From the NCBI RefSeq assembly GCF_905220705.1, contig NZ_CAJNAT010000026.1, positions 1 through 64,000 on the forward strand: a stretch of DNA of 64,000 nucleotides, written 5' to 3'. The stretch is from Paraburkholderia domus (GTDB lineage: Bacteria > Pseudomonadota > Gammaproteobacteria > Burkholderiales > Burkholderiaceae). The notes below the pieces were generated by a model. It saw only the letters and a program-made list of their open reading frames with translations, was not told the DNA's origin and made no database searches. Positions within the stretch are counted from its first letter, which is position 1. Each line of letters opens with the position of its first letter. Of this stretch, positions 9,317 through 18,289 are shown piece by piece. Made by a program: the position numbers and the translations under genes.

Positions 9317-10168
9317 TTAAAACACGCCCATCAATCTGGAAAGCTGCGAAACATACTCGCCGTACAGGGGATCACTCTTAACCTGATCGGGCTCCCGCGG
9401 CCGCGGCAGGTCGATCTTGACGTCGTGGATCACACGACCAGGCCGCTCCGACATCACCAACACCCGATCCGACAAAAATACCGCCTCATGGATGCTGTGC
9501 GTCACCAGTAAAACAGTCAGCGTGCTCTGCTGCCAGATCCGTAAAAGCTCGACATTCAACCGATCTCGCGTCAGCGCGTCCAAGGCACCGAACGGCTCAT
9601 CCATCAGCATCACGCGTGGCTCGAGCAACAGAATCTGCCCAATCGCGGCACGCTGCCTCATCCCGCCGGACAACTCATGCGGATACCGGTCGGCAAACGC
9701 CGTCAATCCCAAGGTCTCGAGCAACGCAGGAAGCCGCGCGTCCACTTGGGCCCGCGGCACATTCCTCAACTTCGCGCCTAGCCGGATATTCGCCCCGACC
9801 GTCAGCCAGGGCAGCATATTGCTCGTCTGAAACACCACGCCAATATCCGGCACTGGCGCGGAAATCGGCTCGGTGCCGAGCAGGATCTGCCCGCCATCGC
9901 ATGGCATAAGACCCGCCACCATCCGCAGCAAGGTGCTCTTGCCACACCCGCTCGGCCCAAGGATCGATACGAATTCGCCCTGGCGAACCTGCATCGACAC
10001 ATCGTCGAGCGCGCTGAACGCCTCCGCTCCGCCCCGTGCGGCAAACCGCTTGCCGACCTTCTCGACCGAAATCAGCGCGGGCGCCGCTTCGTCGCGATGC
10101 AAAGGATGAACCTGTGCGCCGGTTGCCGCGGCGCGCTGCACAATACGCAACTTGTCGACCAGTGCCAT
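9317..10168 (-). CDS. ABC transporter ATP-binding protein, NitT/TauT (SsuB/TauB) type
   Basis: A 283-residue protein from ATG 10168, whose A is shared with the TGA stop of the permease gene (TGATG coupling); a longer GTG start 8 codons upstream is less likely. Walker A (GPSGCGKST), Q-loop (VFQTSNMLPW), signature LSGGMRQR and Walker B (VMLMDEPFG) are intact. It powers import of a small organic anion or aromatic substrate by the adjacent permease and binding protein. It is the last gene of the FAH-SBP-VOC-permease-ATPase unit. Confidence 0.93.
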   Translation of the reverse strand: MALVDKLRIVQRAAATGAQVHPLHRDEAAPALISVEKVGKRFAARGGAEAFSALDDVSMQVRQGEFVSILGPSGCGKSTLLRMVAGLMPCDGGQILLGTEPISAPVPDIGVVFQTSNMLPWLTVGANIRLGAKLRNVPRAQVDARLPALLETLGLTAFADRYPHELSGGMRQRAAIGQILLLEPRVMLMDEPFGALDALTRDRLNVELLRIWQQSTLTVLLVTHSIHEAVFLSDRVLVMSERPGRVIHDVKIDLPRPREPDQVKSDPLYGEYVSQLSRLMGVF

Positions 10169-10911
10169 CAGACCGTCACCCCTCTCCACCACACGCCGCG
10201 CGAAACCAGTTCGACGGCCCAGTAAAACAGCATCGCCAGCACGGTCACCATCAGGATCGCAGCGAACGACAGCGAAGTCTGCGCATTCGATGTCGCAAAC
10301 ACGATCAGATGCCCCAGCCCCGACTCTGAACCAATGAACTCGCCGACAATCGCGCCGATGACCGCCAACGGCATCGCGATCTTCAAACCGTCGATCAGCG
10401 CGGGCAACGCAGCAGGCAAACGCAGATACCAGAAGGTCTTGGCCTGCGAGGCGCCGAGCGCCCTAAAATGCTCATCCAGGTTGCGCGGCACACCGGCGAG
10501 CCCCCCCATCGTCGCGATCACGATCGGGAAGAACGCGAACAGCACGGCCGCCGCCAGTTTGGACGCAAACCCATACCCGAACCAGACGATCAGCAACGGC
10601 GCGAGCGCGATCTTCGGCATGCTCTGCAATGCCGTGACAAGCGGAAACAACGTGCGCCGCGCAATGCTCGACATGCTCGCGAGCAAGCCGATCGTCAGCC
10701 CGCCGATCAGCGCCAGCGCGAACCCGGCAAACACTTCCCACGCCGTCGCCAAGGTATCGGACAGCAACTGTCCACGCATTTCCCAACCGGCCGCAAAGAC
10801 CTGCGACAGCGCCGGCAGCACATATTCGCGCGTGCCCGTCCAACGCACGCCGAACTCCCAGATCAAGCCAATCACGATCCAGAACGAGACGGTTTCGATC
10901 AATCGCTTCAT
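10168..10911 (-). CDS. ABC transporter permease, NitT/TauT (SsuC/TauC) type
   Basis: A 247-residue protein of about six membrane segments, with the EAA-type cytoplasmic loop around EHFRALGASQAKTFWYL, which couples to the ATPase. The length is normal for the BPD_transp_1 family. It lies 12 bp after the VOC gene and is translationally coupled to the ATPase gene. The substrate cannot be read from the sequence; it is presumably what the surrounding catabolic enzymes consume. Confidence 0.92.
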   Translation of the reverse strand: MKRLIETVSFWIVIGLIWEFGVRWTGTREYVLPALSQVFAAGWEMRGQLLSDTLATAWEVFAGFALALIGGLTIGLLASMSSIARRTLFPLVTALQSMPKIALAPLLIVWFGYGFASKLAAAVLFAFFPIVIATMGGLAGVPRNLDEHFRALGASQAKTFWYLRLPAALPALIDGLKIAMPLAVIGAIVGEFIGSESGLGHLIVFATSNAQTSLSFAAILMVTVLAMLFYWAVELVSRGVWWRGVTV

Positions 10912-10923
10912 GAGGGTTCCGAA

Positions 10924-11541
10924 TTATTCGCTATCAGACGAATTGGACGAATCGGCTTTCGCTGCATCTTGCGATGGGTTCGACGCCGTATTTTGCGCCG
11001 CTGCCTGTGCCGACTTTTGCGCCACCAGATGCGGTGGCGGCGGCACGACAAAGCGCTCGAAGCGGTACTGATCGAACGATTCGATCGTGCGCTCCCACAC
11101 CTGCGGCTCGTGCGCGTCGCGCTCGCCGATCTGCGTCATCTCGCAGTACACCTCGACGTTGTTGCCGTCCGGGTCCTTGAAGACGAGGAACAGGTTGTTG
11201 CCCGGACCGTGCCGGCCGATGCCACGCACGATCTCGACGCCATGCTCCTGCAAAACCTTCACCGAGCGCTCCATCTCCTCGTAGCTGTCGATCAGATAGG
11301 AAAAGTGCTCGAGGCCGGGCCGCGAGTAACGCGGTAAATCGTTGAAGTCGGCGGAATCTTTCGGCAGCTGCGCGAGCGCGAGATCGTGGTGATCGCTGCC
11401 GGCGCGCAGAAACACCATCTGATCGCCGATCCAGTCCGATACTTTGAGGCCCAGCACGTCGGTATAAAACTGCGCGGACTTCTTGATGTCGCGCACCATC
11501 AGCACCATGTGTCCAAGCCGCTTCGGACGCAAACTGTTCAT
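10924..11541 (-). CDS. VOC-family protein, extradiol-dioxygenase-like
   Basis: A 205-residue protein with a single-module glyoxalase/dioxygenase (vicinal oxygen chelate) fold. N-terminal His11 in LGHMVLMV, a central GLEHFSY histidine and the C-terminal NNVEVYCE glutamate are the expected metal ligands. The last 40 residues are a Ser/Ala/Asp/Gln-rich tail that is probably disordered. It may be a ring-cleavage enzyme, but the one-module size also fits a lactoylglutathione-lyase-like or isomerase activity. Its place inside a transporter operon suggests it acts on the imported compound. Confidence 0.8.
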   Translation of the reverse strand: MNSLRPKRLGHMVLMVRDIKKSAQFYTDVLGLKVSDWIGDQMVFLRAGSDHHDLALAQLPKDSADFNDLPRYSRPGLEHFSYLIDSYEEMERSVKVLQEHGVEIVRGIGRHGPGNNLFLVFKDPDGNNVEVYCEMTQIGERDAHEPQVWERTIESFDQYRFERFVVPPPPHLVAQKSAQAAAQNTASNPSQDAAKADSSNSSDSE

Positions 11542-11626
11542 TGCCTGTCTCCTTTGTCGACCGCGCTTCGCGCGGGCTGGTTGGAGCGAGCGCGTCGTCT
11601 ACACGATGCGTCGCTCCCGAACGGGT

Positions 11627-12658
11627 TTATTCAACAAACTGATTCGTATAAAGATCGGCTGCCTTCACCTTCGTGCCTGTGCCGAACGCACGCGACACAA
11701 ACGCCGCGGTGGCATCCATGCGAGCCGGACGCAGCCAGCCGGTCTTGTGCTGCGCGGGATCGTCGGCGATCAGACCGTTGGTCTCGACGATCTGTTGCAA
11801 CAGAATCGCCTTGTCGAGCACCGGATAAAGCGCGCCAATCGCATCAGCGGCTTCCTGCGGATGCTCGCGCATCAGCGCATAACCGCGATACGTCGCGGCG
11901 ACAAAACGTTTGACCACATCGGGATGCTGCGCCACGTAAGTATCGGTGGTGACAATGCCGTTACCCATCATATCCAGACCAAAATCCCGGTAGTACACCT
12001 TGCCGAGTTGCTGCCCCGCCCGCTTCGCCAGCGCCGCCTGCACAGGCAGGCTCGCGCCTTCCCAGCACTCCGACAGGTCGATGCGCTTCTGCAGCAGCGC
12101 CGTATTGATTACCGCCGGGTCGAGGCGCACGGTCTTGATCGCGTCGGGCGCCATGCCGTTCTGCTTGAGCCACGCGGGCATGATGTTCTGCACCGGTGAT
12201 GCCCCACCGCCGCCAAGCGTCATCCCCGAAAGATCCTTCAGCGTGTTCACCTTGAAGCCGGGCCGCTCGAGATAGCACATTGCGCCGGGCCAGCGCGTGT
12301 TGATGGCGCCGACCATCACCGCATGTCCGCCATGCGCACGGTTCAGCATCACGCTAACGGGATCGCCGTAGCCGAATTCGAACAGCCCCTCGTCCACTTC
12401 GTTGACAGTGCGCTGACCGCCGTATCCCCGCATCACGCTGACGTCGAGGCCGGCATCACGGTAGTAGCCCTTCGCCTGGGCGAGCAGGATGCCACCGGTG
12501 CTGCCCTGCGGCAGCCACGCGAGATTGACGCGTACCGTATCGGCCGCGTGGGCGCTCGTGAAAAACGCCGTGGCGGCCCATGCAAGCGCGCTCAATGCAG
12601 CCTGCCGCTTTAGTGGCTGAACCAGCCGTCGTACCGCGCGCCGTACCCGCTGCAACAT
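11627..12658 (-). CDS. ABC transporter substrate-binding protein (SsuA/THI5-like)
   Basis: A 343-residue protein with an Arg-rich N-terminus, a hydrophobic export segment and a probable signal-peptidase site at SAHA-AD (about residue 38). The mature domain begins VRVNLAWLPQGSTGG and has the GYYRDAGLDV and GYGDPVS features of NMT1/THI5-like periplasmic binding proteins. It delivers ligand to the permease encoded downstream; transport and enzyme genes are interleaved in this operon. The ligand is unknown. Confidence 0.88.
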   Translation of the reverse strand: MLQRVRRAVRRLVQPLKRQAALSALAWAATAFFTSAHAADTVRVNLAWLPQGSTGGILLAQAKGYYRDAGLDVSVMRGYGGQRTVNEVDEGLFEFGYGDPVSVMLNRAHGGHAVMVGAINTRWPGAMCYLERPGFKVNTLKDLSGMTLGGGGASPVQNIMPAWLKQNGMAPDAIKTVRLDPAVINTALLQKRIDLSECWEGASLPVQAALAKRAGQQLGKVYYRDFGLDMMGNGIVTTDTYVAQHPDVVKRFVAATYRGYALMREHPQEAADAIGALYPVLDKAILLQQIVETNGLIADDPAQHKTGWLRPARMDATAAFVSRAFGTGTKVKAADLYTNQFVE

Positions 12659-12715
12659 GTCGTGTTCCCCGTCTATGAGTGGAGTGAGTGGATGGCGCGG
12701 CTAGCGTGCTAACGC

Positions 12716-13636
12716 TCAGCCGGCGACCAGCGGATTCTCGATCGAGCCGATCCCGTCGATCGAAGCAACCATCACATCGCCCGCCTTCAGATAAATACCG
12801 CGTCCCATGCCGACGCCAGTCGGCGTGCCTGTCGCGATCAGATCGCCCGGTTGCAGCGTGAGAATCGTCGATAAATATTCGATCTGCTCAGCGATGTTGA
12901 AAATCATCTCGGACGTGTTGCCGTCCTGCATCATTTCGCCGTTCACCGCGAGGCGCATGCGCAGATTCTGCGGCTCGGCAATACACGCGCGCGGCACGAA
13001 CCAGGGGCCCAGTGGACCAAAGGTATCGAAACTCTTGCCGCGAAACCAGTCGTGTTTGAACGGATAGTCGGTGCGGCGATTCAGGTCGCGCGCGCTGACG
13101 TCGTTGAGAATCGTGTAGCCGGCGATGTAGTCGTAAGCGTCTTCTTTGGCGATGTGACGGCCAGTCTTGCCGATCACCACGGCCAGTTCCACCTCCCAGT
13201 CGACCCGCTCCGCGTGCGGCGGGATCACCACGTTGGCAAGCGTCGGCACCACGCTCGTTTCGGCTTTCATGAACATGTACGGCGTGCTTTCCTCACGCGG
13301 CGCCAGTTCGGTGCCCATTTCCTGCGCGTGCTCATAGTAGTTCGACGCCGCCGCGAAAATGCGCCGCGGCTGGTACGGCACGCATAGCGTGTGGCCGGCG
13401 AGCGGCGCGACGTCGAGCGTGCCCGCTTCGATCGCACGCGCCGCGGCTTCGAGGCGTTCGACGGTCGCCGCACCGCCCGTCTCCCAACCGGCGATCAGCG
13501 TGCCGACATCGGCAAGTGGCGCTGCCGAAGCGGTTTGCTTCAACACCGCTTGTGCGTCGTACAACGTGTCGCCGACCGCCAGGCCGGTGGCCTTGCGGCC
13601 ATTCAATTCGTAAGTTGCAATACCAAACCAGGTCAC
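12716..13636 (-). CDS. Fumarylacetoacetate hydrolase-family enzyme
   Basis: A 306-residue protein. The C-terminal FAH domain has the metal-binding acids in DWEVELAVVIG and the later Asp of the NDVSARDLN segment, plus the family motif TPTGVG. Such enzymes hydrate, decarboxylate or hydrolyse beta-keto acids late in aromatic catabolism. It is the first gene of the minus-strand operon, divergent from the regulator gene with the GTATAC boxes between them. The exact substrate is not predictable. Confidence 0.87.
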   Translation of the reverse strand: MTWFGIATYELNGRKATGLAVGDTLYDAQAVLKQTASAAPLADVGTLIAGWETGGAATVERLEAAARAIEAGTLDVAPLAGHTLCVPYQPRRIFAAASNYYEHAQEMGTELAPREESTPYMFMKAETSVVPTLANVVIPPHAERVDWEVELAVVIGKTGRHIAKEDAYDYIAGYTILNDVSARDLNRRTDYPFKHDWFRGKSFDTFGPLGPWFVPRACIAEPQNLRMRLAVNGEMMQDGNTSEMIFNIAEQIEYLSTILTLQPGDLIATGTPTGVGMGRGIYLKAGDVMVASIDGIGSIENPLVAG

Positions 13637-13696
13637 GTGTTGCCTCGCTTTTTGTGTTTGTAGGGTGTTAGTTAGCTGCCGTCGAGGGTTCAGTAA

Positions 13697-13748
13697 TTCG
13701 TATACATTCAGTCATCTGTGTATTTGTATTAAAATTCTCGTATACACC
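13697..13748. promoter_or_regulatory. Putative GntR operator array A
   Basis: GTATAC at 13700-13705, GTATTT at 13720-13725 and GTATAC at 13740-13745 are spaced exactly 20 bp, so they face the same side of the helix. They lie between the FAH operon and the FadR-type regulator gene. Several FadR/VanR-type GntR regulators recognise TNGTATACNA-like palindromes, which supports an autoregulatory operator. The call is by inspection. Confidence 0.6.
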
Positions 13749-13889
13749 AATCGGGGCATGAACACGTTCGCGCGTACACTGCATGGGCCTGCAGAGGCCG
13801 GATATGCGCGGTGGCGATTGAGGCAGTTGGGCCACTGGCGCATAATGGGGCCGCTTGCTCACGGTTTCGCTCAACCCACGACCATCACG

Positions 13890-14549
13890 ATGACGACGCT
13901 CTCCTCCAAGATCTACCGCCTGCTGTGCGACGAGATCATCGACGGCACGCTCGAACCGGGCCAAAAGCTCGAAGAAGCGGCACTCGCCGAACGCTTCAAC
14001 GCCTCGCGCACGCCGATCCGCGAAGCGCTGCGCGAACTCGCCGCGCGCGGCCTCGTCGAACTGACGCCGCGCAAGGGGGTGGTGGTCGCGCAGTTCAGCA
14101 TCGACGAACTGGCCGACATGCTCGAAGCGATGTGCGAACTCGAAGCACTGTGCTGCCGCTTGAGTGCGCAGCGCATGAGCCTCGTCGAGAAGAAGCAGCT
14201 CGAAGAGCTCCAGACCGAAATGAACGCCGCGATCGCGCGCGGCGATGAAACGGAGTACTTCCAGCTCAATCGCGAATTCCACGAACTGATCTGCAAGGGC
14301 GCGCAAAGCAAATCGCTGGCGTCGATCATGTCCGTCCAGCGGCAGCGTCTGGCGGGCTTTCGTGCCGCGCAGCCGGCTTCGCCGTCGCGCTTCGAAGCAG
14401 CCACCGACGAGCATCGCGAGATCGTCTCCGCGATCCTCAACTCCGAACCGGAACGTGCGTACAACGCGATGCGCGACCACACGGCGCGGCTGTCGATCGT
14501 CGTACTCGGCCGGCTCAAGCGGCAGCGCATCGAGCGCGAAAACGCCTGA
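13890..14549 (+). CDS. GntR-family transcriptional regulator, FadR subfamily (FCD)
   Basis: 219 residues from ATG 13890. Earlier in-frame ATGs (13758, 13844) would add an extension outside the domain; no ribosome site is decisive. The N-terminal winged helix starts LSSKIYRLLCDEII and has the GntR recognition region (RFNASRTPIREALREL). The all-helical FCD ligand domain carries His residues in TDEHREI and RDHTARL, expected to help bind a metal and carboxylate ligand. It is the only regulator in the 9.3-22.4 kb island and is probably a repressor released by a pathway intermediate. Confidence 0.9.
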   Translation: MTTLSSKIYRLLCDEIIDGTLEPGQKLEEAALAERFNASRTPIREALRELAARGLVELTPRKGVVVAQFSIDELADMLEAMCELEALCCRLSAQRMSLVEKKQLEELQTEMNAAIARGDETEYFQLNREFHELICKGAQSKSLASIMSVQRQRLAGFRAAQPASPSRFEAATDEHREIVSAILNSEPERAYNAMRDHTARLSIVVLGRLKRQRIERENA

Positions 14550-14614
14550 GCGGTTGAACACCGCGCGGCGAGGCACATGCTGCATGCGCCGCAGCGGCTG
14601 CAGTCGCTGCATGC

Positions 14615-15562
14615 TCACGCGGCCACCGCTGCAAGCGAGGCCATCGACGGCATCGAAAAATCCAATGCCTGCAACTGCTGCAACAACGCGCCGGACTGCG
14701 CCAGGTTCATCGGCGTGAGCGGCGGGCGCACGCGATTCCATTCGGGATCGTTCGCGAAGTGCGCGACGATGCTTTTCAACGCGGGGATCATTGGTTGCGC
14801 TTGCACGGCCAGGCGGACCGTCGCGACCTTGCCTTCCCACACCACCCTTTCTTCCAGCGTCGCCGCATTCAGCAGGCTGGCAATCGCGTGCGGCTGAATA
14901 TTCGCCGTCGCCGAAATGCAACCGGCTGCGCCGAGCGGTAGCGCTTTGCCAAGCAAGCCCTCGGAAGCGGGAAACACCGCGAAGCCAGGAAACTTCTCCA
15001 GCATCGCCGACGTGTTGGCCCAATCGCCGGAACTGTCCTTGACGCCGACCACGGTCTGCGGATACGCCTCGATCAGCCGCTCGATCAGCGTATGCGTGAT
15101 CGGCACGCCGGTGAACTGCGGGATGTGATACAGCAGCACGCGTAACCGGTCCGATCCGACCGCCTGGATCACGTCGGAGTAATAGGCGAACAGACCATCG
15201 TCACTGACCCCTTTGTAGAAAAACGGCGGCAGCATCAAGGCGCCCGCGCAACCGGCTTCAGTGGCGTGACGCGTCAATGCGATCGCGTCAGGCAGCGCGC
15301 ATGCGCCGGTGCCCGGCAACATCTGCGCGGGGTCGATGCCGGCTTCGATCACCTGATCCAGCAACGCATGACGTTCGGCAAGACTCAGCGAGTTGGCTTC
15401 GCTATTCGTACCGAACAGCGCAAGCCCCGCGCCCTGCCCGACCAGCCACCGGCAGAACGCGACGAAACGCGGCGCATCGACAGCCAGCCCGGCGGTGAAC
15501 GGCGTAACGACCGGCGCGAATACGCGCGGCTTTGCAAAAGCAGACGGACGATGGATGGACAT
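14615..15562 (-). CDS. DapA-family aldolase/lyase (dihydrodipicolinate synthase-like)
   Basis: 315 residues from ATG 15562, chosen because AGGAG lies 7 bases upstream. It is a TIM barrel of the DHDPS/N-acetylneuraminate lyase family: GTNSE phosphate/pyruvate loop, tyrosine in LLYHIPQ, and Schiff-base lysine in VVGVKDSSG. It most likely cleaves or condenses a 2-keto acid in the pathway of this island; it is not the housekeeping DapA by context. It is second in a two-gene operon after the esterase gene (51-bp gap). Confidence 0.85.
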   Translation of the reverse strand: MSIHRPSAFAKPRVFAPVVTPFTAGLAVDAPRFVAFCRWLVGQGAGLALFGTNSEANSLSLAERHALLDQVIEAGIDPAQMLPGTGACALPDAIALTRHATEAGCAGALMLPPFFYKGVSDDGLFAYYSDVIQAVGSDRLRVLLYHIPQFTGVPITHTLIERLIEAYPQTVVGVKDSSGDWANTSAMLEKFPGFAVFPASEGLLGKALPLGAAGCISATANIQPHAIASLLNAATLEERVVWEGKVATVRLAVQAQPMIPALKSIVAHFANDPEWNRVRPPLTPMNLAQSGALLQQLQALDFSMPSMASLAAVAA

Positions 15563-15613
15563 GCGGATCTCCTGATTGGCTGAACGGCTAGGCGTGGACG
15601 CTGACGTGGACAA

Positions 15614-16570
15614 TCACGCGCTGAAAAAATCGAGCATCGCGTCGCCTAACAACGTCTCACCCGAATCGAAATGCGCGACTACCGATGTGTGGTTGTGCCG
15701 CAGCATCTGCATGAAGCGCGGCGCGCGTTTGGGCGCCGCGTCACCGGCGCGTTGACGTGCCTGCAGCACGCGCTCGAAGAAAGCCGCGCCGTAGGCATCC
15801 AGATAAGGGTTCTCGTATTCGGCGACGACTACCATCAGCGGTGTGTCGAAATGCGCCGCATGGGTCAGCGGTGAACGCGCGGCGTAGCGTGTTTCGTCCG
15901 CGCCGAAATAGGCGCGCACGCCTGCTGCGTTCGGGTTGTCGGGAAGCACGTCGGCTGCGAGCCGTGCGCTGATCAGTACCGCACCGGCGACTGCCGAAGC
16001 GCTGTCACGCAACCCGGCAAACAACGGGTCGCACAGATACGTGGCGACATGCGCACCGCCTGCCGAATGGCCGACTAGAAAGATCCTCTGCGGATTGCCG
16101 CCGAATTCGGCGGCATGCTTCTGTGCCCATGCCAAAGCAGCGGCGACGTCGTCTGCGCCCGCGGGATACGGCGCATCAGGCGCGAGCCGGTATTCAACAT
16201 TCAGCGCGACGAGGCCCTGTCGCGCGAACCAGCGCGACACGTTGTCGTAAATGAGTCCGTTGAAGCTCTTGCTGCCGCGCAAGAACGCACCACCGTGCAC
16301 GAACAGCACGACATCGGCGTTGCCTTTCTCTCTCGTCTCCACCGAAGCAAACACATCCAGCCGCTGCCGCTCGTGGCCGCCGTACGCGATATCGCGCGCC
16401 GCTTCGAACGACTCTCCGGCATCCCGGGCAGCAGCCACCAACGGCGAATACGCGTCGATCACCAGATCGCGATGCTTATTGATATCGCGCCCCCACACCG
16501 GCCCGATCTGCGCAAAGCGCTGCCTGAGCGTGGCGGACAGACTGCCCAACGGTTCCTGCAAGGTGTGCAT
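15614..16570 (-). CDS. Alpha/beta hydrolase, HSL-type (family IV) esterase
   Basis: A 318-residue protein with oxyanion-hole motif HGGAF (VLFVHGGAFLRGS) and nucleophile elbow GHSAGG. A likely catalytic His lies near the C-terminus in LRHNHTSVVAHF. No signal peptide is seen, so it should be cytoplasmic. It probably hydrolyses a short ester or amide bond in the imported substrate. It is the first gene of the esterase/DapA-like operon, transcribed away from operator array B. Confidence 0.86.
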   Translation of the reverse strand: MHTLQEPLGSLSATLRQRFAQIGPVWGRDINKHRDLVIDAYSPLVAAARDAGESFEAARDIAYGGHERQRLDVFASVETREKGNADVVLFVHGGAFLRGSKSFNGLIYDNVSRWFARQGLVALNVEYRLAPDAPYPAGADDVAAALAWAQKHAAEFGGNPQRIFLVGHSAGGAHVATYLCDPLFAGLRDSASAVAGAVLISARLAADVLPDNPNAAGVRAYFGADETRYAARSPLTHAAHFDTPLMVVVAEYENPYLDAYGAAFFERVLQARQRAGDAAPKRAPRFMQMLRHNHTSVVAHFDSGETLLGDAMLDFFSA

Positions 16571-16635
16571 CGGTGGTCCTCATACAGTGCAGCGAGTCAG
16601 CGCCAACGGCGGCGAGCGGCGTATGAGGACCATTC

Positions 16636-16686
16636 TGGTATATCAATTTGTTTTTGTGTATACATTTGTTATCCGTAGTATACCTG
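16636..16686. promoter_or_regulatory. Putative GntR operator array B
   Basis: GTATAT (16638-16643), GTATAC (16658-16663) and GTATAC (16678-16683) are spaced exactly 20 bp, as in array A. They lie between the esterase operon and the VOC/dehydrogenase operon, so one array could control both directions. Confidence 0.6.
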
Positions 16687-16787
16687 GTGAAGTTGCGGAC
16701 ACACTTGATTCACAGTCACGACAACCCTCCCTTCGCCGACAGGCGATTCACCCTGCAGAACAACCCGGAACAACCCAAGGACATCTC

Positions 16788-17216
16788 ATGGACAAGCTCC
16801 GCCACATCGCGCTCTCGGTCGAAGACCCCGAAGCCGCCGCGCAATTCTTCGAGCAGGCATTCGGCATGCGCCGCGCGGGCAACGCAATGCGCGGCATCTA
16901 TATGACGGACGGCACGATGAACGTGGCGCTTCTCAACTTCAGGGACGAGACCGTCCCCGGTTACGCGGGCCTGAAAGATGTGCGCGGCGTGATCCACTTC
17001 GGCATGTGGGTGGATAGCGTCGAAGACACCGCGGCGCGTGTGGTCGCGGCGGGCGGCACCTATCTGACGGGTCGCCACGAAAAAGATCCGAATGTGTTCT
17101 ACGAAGTGAAGTACCGGATGCCCGACGGCACCGTGTTCGATATCACTGAGAACGGCTGGAAAGGCGCGGTGAAGGAAGTGGCGCCCGCCAGTCAAACTGC
17201 CGATCCACGATCATGA
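16788..17216 (+). CDS. VOC-family (glyoxalase-like) protein
   Basis: 142 residues from ATG 16788; the open frame runs much further upstream, but this start begins the domain directly (MDKLRHIALSVEDP). His6 and later RGVIHFGMWV and VFDITENGW fit the paired beta-alpha-beta-beta-beta modules with His/Glu metal ligands. The stop overlaps the next start (ATGA). It is probably an isomerase, epimerase or lyase in the same pathway as the dehydrogenase. Confidence 0.82.
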   Translation: MDKLRHIALSVEDPEAAAQFFEQAFGMRRAGNAMRGIYMTDGTMNVALLNFRDETVPGYAGLKDVRGVIHFGMWVDSVEDTAARVVAAGGTYLTGRHEKDPNVFYEVKYRMPDGTVFDITENGWKGAVKEVAPASQTADPRS

Positions 17217-18157
17217 GCGGCAGGCATGTGCTGGCGCTGATCCCGCTGCCCGCCGCAACGCTCGATGCGCTGCGGCGCGACTACACCCTTCACTATCATC
17301 CTGACGGCTGGGCCGGGACCTTCCCGGCCGGCGTTGATCCAGCGAACGTGCGCGCGGTGGTGACCAACGGCTCGACTGGTTTGTCCGACGCGCAGATGGC
17401 CATGCTGCCCGCGCTCGAGATCGTCAGCGCGTTCGGCGCGGGCTACGAGAACGTCGACGTGGCCGCCGCCATGCGGCGCGGCATCGTGGTGACTCATGCG
17501 CCCGGTGCGAATGCCGCGACCGTCGCCGATCACGCCATCGGCCTGCTGCTCGCGCTCGCACGCGGCTACGCGCCGCTTACCGAGGCAGTGCGAGCCGGTC
17601 GTTGGCGCACTTCGCGCGCCGAGCGGCCCACGCTGACGGGCGCGCGCCTGGGGCTGCTCGGGATGGGACGCATCGGCAGGCTGATCGCAGCGCGCGCGCA
17701 GGGTTTCGACATGACGCTCGGTTATCACGGACGGCAGCCGCATGCCGATGCGCCGGGTCGCTTCTACCCAGACCTCACCGAGCTTGCGGCCGACAGCGAT
17801 TTTCTCGTGATCGCCTGCAACGGCGGCGCCGCGACCAGGCATCTGGTTAGCAGCGAGGTGCTGCAAGCCTTGGGGCCGAATGGCTACGTGGTGAACGTGT
17901 CGCGTGGTTCCGTGCTCGACACACAAGCGCTGATCGACGCTCTCGCTCACGCCGCGATTGCCGGTGCCGGACTCGACGTGATCGAAGACGAACCCGAGGT
18001 GCCTCGCGCACTGCTCGAACATCCTGACGTGCTCATCACGCCGCACATCGCGGGCCGCTCGCCCGCATCTCTGATCGCGCAGCGAGACGCGTTACTCGCC
18101 AGCCTGTCCCAGCACTTCGCATACGTACCCATCGAATTTGCGGTGCGCGCTGCCTGA
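17213..18157 (+). CDS. D-2-hydroxyacid dehydrogenase (glyoxylate/hydroxypyruvate reductase-like)
   Basis: A 314-residue protein with NAD(P)-binding motif GMGRIGR in the inserted Rossmann domain. The catalytic set is Arg in NVSRGSVLD or the preceding loop, Glu in VIEDEPEVP and His in ITPHIAGRS. It interconverts a 2-keto acid and a D-2-hydroxy acid. It is coupled to the VOC gene by a 4-bp overlap and may feed the DapA-like lyase or use its product. Confidence 0.88.
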   Translation: MSGRHVLALIPLPAATLDALRRDYTLHYHPDGWAGTFPAGVDPANVRAVVTNGSTGLSDAQMAMLPALEIVSAFGAGYENVDVAAAMRRGIVVTHAPGANAATVADHAIGLLLALARGYAPLTEAVRAGRWRTSRAERPTLTGARLGLLGMGRIGRLIAARAQGFDMTLGYHGRQPHADAPGRFYPDLTELAADSDFLVIACNGGAATRHLVSSEVLQALGPNGYVVNVSRGSVLDTQALIDALAHAAIAGAGLDVIEDEPEVPRALLEHPDVLITPHIAGRSPASLIAQRDALLASLSQHFAYVPIEFAVRAA

Positions 18158-18289
18158 AACAGGGCGGCGCAGCTTCGCGCCGCCACTCGACGCTTTTTTG
18201 CTGTCCCGTTGTCGCTTCGTTGAAGTTCCGCTGTTCCGCCGATGTCTCGCTGTCTTCTCGCTGTTCCCAACTGCACAAGAGGATCCGCC

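Noticed and set aside
14615..15562. DapA-like gene as the lysine-pathway dapA
   Set aside because: It sits with an esterase gene in a catabolic island behind candidate GntR boxes; housekeeping dapA has different neighbours. The family alone does not fix the reaction.
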